From Herbaspirillum sp. meg3 (GTDB taxonomy: Bacteria; Pseudomonadota; Gammaproteobacteria; Burkholderiales; Burkholderiaceae_D): a stretch of DNA of 64,000 nucleotides. Made by a program: the position numbers and the translations under genes. Of the stretch, positions 60,064 to 64,000 are shown one piece after another (the first letter of the stretch is position 1; the number at the start of each line of letters is the position of its first letter). The notes under the pieces are model-generated. The model worked only from the letters and a program-made list of their open reading frames with translations, searched no databases and was not told where the DNA came from. The DNA lies in contig NZ_CP022736.1 in the NCBI RefSeq assembly GCF_002257565.1, positions 1,054,001-1,118,000 of the forward strand, written 5' to 3'.

Positions 60064-61113
60064 TTACGTACTTTCGCGCACGGCCAGTTGGAAGCCGAGA
60101 TCGAGGCGCGCCTTTTCGACAGGCTCACCCTTGAGTTGACGGATCAGCAATTCCGCCGCCTTGTAGCCGATGTCGTAGCGCGGCGTGATGATGGTGGTGA
60201 TCGATGGTGTGGCACATGCAGCCCACGACAAGTCGTTGAAGCCGGCTATGGCCATTTGCTGCGGGACTTTGATACCGCGGCGCTGGCATTCAAACAAGGC
60301 ACCCAGCGCAAGATCGTCGTTGCAGCAAAAGACCGCATCGCAATCAGGGGAAATCTCCAGCACGCGCGCCAGCAATTGCGCACCCATGTCCACCGTGGTC
60401 GGCGTCGGCAACAAAACCTCGACGTTCGGATCCAATCCTGCCTCGGACAGGCCTTTGCGAAAGCCTTCACGGCGTTTCATCATGCGCGGATCGAGCTGCG
60501 CGGCAAGAAAAGCAGGTCGCCGATAACCGCGTTCAATTAAATGCTGCGCCACCGCATAACCGGCCTTGGTTTGAGAAAAACCGACCGACATGTCGCTATT
60601 GGTTTTGCCGAGATCGAACATGCGCACGGCAGGAATATTGCTGCTTGCCAGTTGCTGGCGCAGCAATTCATGCTGGTCTGAACTCGATAGCAGAAAGCCC
60701 GCGGGTGCATGCGCCAGATAGGTAGAGATCAGCTGGCTCTCCTTCTCTTTCGAGTAGCCCGTCTCGCCGATGAGGAACTGATAACCGGCCTGCGAGAGAT
60801 AGTCCCGAATTCCGCTGAGCGTTTCGATGAACACCGCATTGGTCAGCGACGGCACCAGCACGCCGATCACCTGCGATCGCGCGGAAGCCAATGTGCTGGC
60901 GGCATGATTGGGAACGTAGCCGAGTTTCTTGATGGCCGCAGTGATGCGGTCGCGCGCTTCCTGCTGCACCAGTTCCGGCGTCTTCAGCGCCCGGGAAACG
61001 GTCATCGGGCTGACCTTCGCTTCATCGGCGACGTCGACAATCGTCACGCGACCGGTGGCGCGGCTTCCTTTGGTTGTTTTTGCAGGTTTTTCGGCAGCGG
61101 CTTTTTTGCTCAT
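60064..61113 (-). CDS. gntR: LacI-family repressor of gluconate genes (GntR-like)
   Basis: A 349-residue LacI-type repressor. After a Lys/Ala-rich lead, VTIVDVADEAKVSPMTVSRA gives the helix-turn-helix and hinge (YVPNHAASTLASARSQVIGV), followed by the sugar-binding core (VPSLTNAVFIETLSGIRDYL, FNDLSWAACATPSITTI). The sequence is close to E. coli GntR, the gluconate repressor. A near-consensus GntR box lies in the divergent promoter region. Start choice is uncertain: ATG 61113 gives the usual length; GTG 61155 with GAGGAAAGA upstream would add 14 residues. Confidence 0.88.
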   Translation of the reverse strand: MSKKAAAEKPAKTTKGSRATGRVTIVDVADEAKVSPMTVSRALKTPELVQQEARDRITAAIKKLGYVPNHAASTLASARSQVIGVLVPSLTNAVFIETLSGIRDYLSQAGYQFLIGETGYSKEKESQLISTYLAHAPAGFLLSSSDQHELLRQQLASSNIPAVRMFDLGKTNSDMSVGFSQTKAGYAVAQHLIERGYRRPAFLAAQLDPRMMKRREGFRKGLSEAGLDPNVEVLLPTPTTVDMGAQLLARVLEISPDCDAVFCCNDDLALGALFECQRRGIKVPQQMAIAGFNDLSWAACATPSITTIITPRYDIGYKAAELLIRQLKGEPVEKARLDLGFQLAVREST

Positions 61114-61254
61114 GATGGGGCGGAATTCTCTATTGCCGACATCATACCTGAGCACTCTTTCCTCATAGGATTTCAGGGTTTGGTTAATTCATGTTGCGCC
61201 GCCGCATCGTACGCATGATGGGCTTCTCCGCGCCCTGATATTCATACAAATGAT

Positions 61255-61284
61255 TTGACACATAAATTTTGGTAGCGTTATCAT
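61255..61284 (+). promoter_or_regulatory. Sigma-70 promoter of gntP-gntK with overlapping half-operator
   Basis: TTGACA (61255-61260), 18-bp spacer and TATCAT (61279-61284) form a strong housekeeping promoter. The -10 overlaps a degenerate copy of the GntR box: on the minus strand 61270-61284 reads ATGATAACGCTACCA, similar to the main operator 8 bp downstream. The transcript would have a 5' leader of about 250 nt before the permease start. Confidence 0.65.
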
Positions 61285-61291
61285 CGCGGCC

Positions 61292-61309
61292 AATGTTAAC
61301 GCTAACATT
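61292..61309. promoter_or_regulatory. GntR box AATGTTAACGCTAACATT
   Basis: An 18-bp palindrome with arms AATGTTA / TAACATT around ACGC. E. coli GntR binds ATGTTACCGGTAACAT, so this is a near match at the start of transcription of the gluconate genes, where a bound repressor would block initiation. Confidence 0.7.
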
Positions 61310-61538
61310 TGAAAATGTAGTCGATGCACAAGCAGCGTTCAACAAACAATTTTCTTATTTTATAAACACTACGCAGATAGTGGGCACGGCAGCCAGGATG
61401 CAGCAATGAGCAACAAGGCGCGTCGTCGAGACAATGTAAAGACTCCGTAGTGGATGGCAGGCATGGTGTTGACGGCGCAGCAATGGTGGCTCTTGCTTCT
61501 GAATGCCCGTGCGCACTATCGACCCTGGAGACATCCTC

Positions 61539-62891
61539 ATGTTCGGATTGAGTAACGAAGCAAGTCTGTTGTTGAACGCCTTCCTCGCCATAGTGGTGCT
61601 GATCGTCATGATCACGCGCCTGCGCATTCATCCCTTTATCGCCCTGATCATCACGTCCGGCTTCCTCGGCCTGATCTCCGGCATGCCTTTGCCCAAGATC
61701 GTCAAGTCCTTCCAGGATGGTTTTGGCGGCGTGCTCGGTTTCGTCGGCATTGTGCTCGGCCTGGGCACCATGCTCGGCAAGATGATGGCAGAATCCGGCG
61801 GCGCCGATCAGATCGCGCAGACGCTGGTGCGCGCTTTCGGCAAGCAGCGCGTGCACTGGGCCATGATGATCGGTGCTTTCCTGGTCGGCATCCCGCTGTT
61901 CTTTGAAATCGGCTTCGTGCTGTTGATCCCGCTGGTATTCATCGTGGCGCGCCGTTCGGGCGTACCGCTGTTCAAGATCGGCATGCCGATGCTGGCCAGC
62001 CTGTCGGTGATGCACGGCCTGGTGCCGCCGCATCCGGGCCCGTTGCTGGCAATTGGCATCTTCGGCGCCGATATCGGCAAGACCATTTTCTACGGCCTCA
62101 TCGTCGGCCTGCCGACCGTGATCATCGCCGGCCCGATGTTCGGCGCCTTTATCTCCAAGTATGTCGACATCAAGCCGTCGGATGAACTGATGGAACAACT
62201 GGCGCGTGAACCGCAAACCAAGGAACTGCCGGGCTTCGCCATCACTCTGATCACGGTGTTGTCGCCGGTCTTCCTGATGTTGCTGAAAACCTTCGTCGAC
62301 GTCACCTTGCCGGAAGGCAGCGCCATGCGCGACCTGATGGATTTCATCGGTAACCCGATCGTGGCCTTGCTGGCGGCGCTGCTGCTGTCGCTGTACACTT
62401 TTGGCGTGGCGCGCGGTTTTACGCGTCAGCAAGTGTTGAAGTTCGTGGATCAAAGTCTGGCCCCGACTGCAGCCATCGTACTGATCATCGGTGCAGGCGG
62501 CGGTTTCAAGCAGATGCTGGTCAATAGCGGCGTCGGTACGGCAATCGGTCAACTGGCGGTGCATGCGCAGATCTCGCCGTTGCTGCTGGCCTGGTTCGTG
62601 GCGGGTGTGATTCGTGTGGCGACCGGTTCGGCAACGGTGGCGACCATCACCGGTGCAGGCATCGTGGCGCCGCTGGTCGCACTGATCCCCGGCACCAATC
62701 GTGAGCTGCTGGTGCTGGCCACCGGCGCCGGATCGCTGATTCTGTCGCACGTCAACGATGCAGGCTTCTGGCTGGTCAAGGAATACTTCAACATGAGCGT
62801 CGGCGAAACATTCAAGACCTGGACGGCGATGGAGACCATCATCTCGGTGGTGGCGCTGGCCTTCATCATGTTGCTTAATTACATCGTGTAA
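61539..62891 (+). CDS. Gluconate:proton symporter, GntP family
   Basis: A 450-residue permease of the GntP family with 12-14 hydrophobic segments that imports gluconate with protons. The family features are LNAFLAIVVLIVMITRLRIH, GFVGIVLGLGTMLGKMMAES, HGLVPPHPGPLLAIG, RVATGSATVATITGAGIVAP and HVNDAGFWLVKEYFNMSVGE. ATG 61539 (CTGGAGACATCCTC upstream) is preferred to 61503. gntK follows after 40 bp. Confidence 0.94.
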   Translation: MFGLSNEASLLLNAFLAIVVLIVMITRLRIHPFIALIITSGFLGLISGMPLPKIVKSFQDGFGGVLGFVGIVLGLGTMLGKMMAESGGADQIAQTLVRAFGKQRVHWAMMIGAFLVGIPLFFEIGFVLLIPLVFIVARRSGVPLFKIGMPMLASLSVMHGLVPPHPGPLLAIGIFGADIGKTIFYGLIVGLPTVIIAGPMFGAFISKYVDIKPSDELMEQLAREPQTKELPGFAITLITVLSPVFLMLLKTFVDVTLPEGSAMRDLMDFIGNPIVALLAALLLSLYTFGVARGFTRQQVLKFVDQSLAPTAAIVLIIGAGGGFKQMLVNSGVGTAIGQLAVHAQISPLLLAWFVAGVIRVATGSATVATITGAGIVAPLVALIPGTNRELLVLATGAGSLILSHVNDAGFWLVKEYFNMSVGETFKTWTAMETIISVVALAFIMLLNYIV

Positions 62892-62931
62892 GCACACCCG
62901 CGTTTTCACGATCGCAGTAAAGGAAATACTC

Positions 62932-64000
62932 ATGTCGCACTTCATGCTCGGCGTCGATATCGGCACCACCAGCACCAAAACTGTCGTGTTCACGTTGGAC
63001 GGCCAGGTCGTTGCCCAGCATGCAGTCGAATACCCCTTGCTCTGCACCGTGCCCGGCATGGCGGAGCAGGACCCCTTGCAGATTTACGATGCCGTGCTGG
63101 CGTCCATCGGCCAGGCCGTGAAAGCGGCTAAAGCCAGCGCAGGCGAGATCGCGCTGGTGTCCTTCAGCGCTGCAATGCATAGCGTCATCGCCATCGGCAA
63201 GGACAATCAGCCGCTCACCAACAGCATCACCTGGGCCGACAACCGCGCCAGCCTGTGGGCGCGCCGCATCCGTGAAGAGCATGGCGGCCAGGCCATCTAT
63301 CAGCGCACCGGTACGCCGATCCATCCGATGTCGCCGCTGTGCAAGCTGATGTGGCTGCGTTACGACCATGCCGATATCTTTGCCCGCGCCGAACGTTTCG
63401 TCGGCGTGAAGGAATACGTGTTTTTCCGTTTGTTCGGCCGCTGGCTGGTGGACTACTCGATTGCCTCCGCGACCGGCCTGTTCAACCTGCAGGAACTGAA
63501 TTGGGACAAGGGCGCGCTGGCTTTGATCGGCATCGACGCCGCGCAGTTGTCCGAACCGGTACCGACCACACATCACATCGCCGGATTGCCGTCTGATGTC
63601 GCCGCGCAACTGGGGTTGAACACCGACACGCCATTCGTCCTCGGCGCCAATGACGGCGTGCTGTCCAATCTTGGCGTCAACGCCATCCATCCAGGCCAGG
63701 TCGCAGTGACCATCGGTACCTCCGGCGCGATGCGTACCGTCATCGACCGGCCGATGACCGATCCTTCCGGCCGTACGTTCTGTTATGCGCTTACCCAAAA
63801 GCACTGGGTCGTCGGCGGCCCGGTCAACAATGGCGGCAATATTTTCCACTGGGTGCGCGACGAACTGGCGACTGCGGAAGCCGAAGCGGCACGCAAGGCC
63901 GGTGTCGATCCTTATGACGCCTTGACCGACATCGCTGAAAAAGTATCGCCCGGCGCCGAAGGCCTGCTGTTCCATCCCTACATGGCAGGTGAACGCGCGC
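62932..64000 (+). CDS. gntK: Gluconokinase, FGGY family, 3' end outside window
   Basis: The first 356 residues of a sugar kinase that phosphorylates gluconate to 6-phosphogluconate. The phosphate loop is LGVDIGTTSTKTVVFTLDGQ, then SFSAAMHSVIAIG, ITWADNRASLWARRIR and GANDGVLSNLGVNAIHPGQV with VTIGTSGAMRT in the second domain. ATG 62932 follows AAAGGAAATACTC. The sequence is still open at the window end, so the C-terminal third is missing. The FGGY form, unlike the short GntK of E. coli, is common in Burkholderiales and some Gram-positives. Confidence 0.9.
   Translation, partial: MSHFMLGVDIGTTSTKTVVFTLDGQVVAQHAVEYPLLCTVPGMAEQDPLQIYDAVLASIGQAVKAAKASAGEIALVSFSAAMHSVIAIGKDNQPLTNSITWADNRASLWARRIREEHGGQAIYQRTGTPIHPMSPLCKLMWLRYDHADIFARAERFVGVKEYVFFRLFGRWLVDYSIASATGLFNLQELNWDKGALALIGIDAAQLSEPVPTTHHIAGLPSDVAAQLGLNTDTPFVLGANDGVLSNLGVNAIHPGQVAVTIGTSGAMRTVIDRPMTDPSGRTFCYALTQKHWVVGGPVNNGGNIFHWVRDELATAEAEAARKAGVDPYDALTDIAEKVSPGAEGLLFHPYMAGERA

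Noticed and set aside
61302..63059. 585-codon open frame antisense to the gluconate permease
   Set aside because: Low-complexity His/Gln/Asp/Arg product, no motifs, and overlaps well-supported genes and their promoter.

Overview
The window looks like a chromosomal stretch of a metabolically versatile betaproteobacterium of the Burkholderiales, probably Oxalobacteraceae and close to Herbaspirillum. This is an inference from high GC with codon third-position bias, the pilT / yggS / proC block, queA-tgt with yajC-secD-secF, oxyR near recG, a Porin_4-type porin, many LysR regulators, a fused TRAP transporter, and betaproteobacterial-style intergenic repeats. No rRNA, tRNA, CRISPR array, phage or transposase gene was recognised. 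About 57 protein genes are supported; the first (FapA/DUF342) and last (gluconokinase) are cut by the window ends.

Layout. 1-8.0 kb: FapA-like protein, a D-lactate dehydrogenase-type flavoprotein, a LysR regulator and glycolate oxidase glcDEF. 8.0-8.7 kb: gene-free DNA built of two inverted copies of a structured repeat around a REP doublet. 8.8-20.0 kb: the most interesting part, a divergent catabolic cluster. Leftward are a thiolase, an acyl-CoA ligase and two PPC/DUF296 proteins; rightward are a Tat-exported TRAP binding protein, a fused DctQM permease and two short-chain dehydrogenases, then a LysR regulator and a sigma-54 activator with no sensor domain. Both divergent operons start behind near-consensus -24/-12 (sigma-54) promoters, with perfect dyads between them. 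20.2-27.0 kb: ilvC (with a duplicated 3' tail), GST, glutathione peroxidase, pilT, yggS, proC, an NlpD-like lipoprotein and ubiA. 27.3-31.7 kb: the ugpBAEC glycerol-3-phosphate importer. 31.8-39.5 kb: RidA, LysR, a Tat-type FAH-family protein, an orphan cheD, an orphan TRAP binding protein, small detoxification genes, oxyR and cytochrome c. 39.5-46.1 kb: a DUF4153 membrane protein, recG, queA and tgt. 46.2-51.9 kb: a sugar-acid block (mannonate dehydratase, GntR regulator, porin) plus an acyl-CoA synthetase, lying between tgt and yajC-secD-secF. 55.6-64 kb: tcdA, a HipA-like kinase, ggt, and a gluconate locus (LacI-type repressor, GntP permease, gluconokinase).

How the parts work together. 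The sigma-54 cluster reads as a complete import-and-degrade unit: TRAP uptake of an organic acid, oxidation by two dehydrogenases, CoA activation, thiolytic cleavage. A LysR gene and the activator gene are divergent neighbours, so a LysR to activator to sigma-54 cascade is plausible; the substrate is unknown. The glc, ugp, mannonate and gluconate loci each carry operator-like sites that match the regulator class expected for them. All functions are read from sequence by eye; no database search was run.
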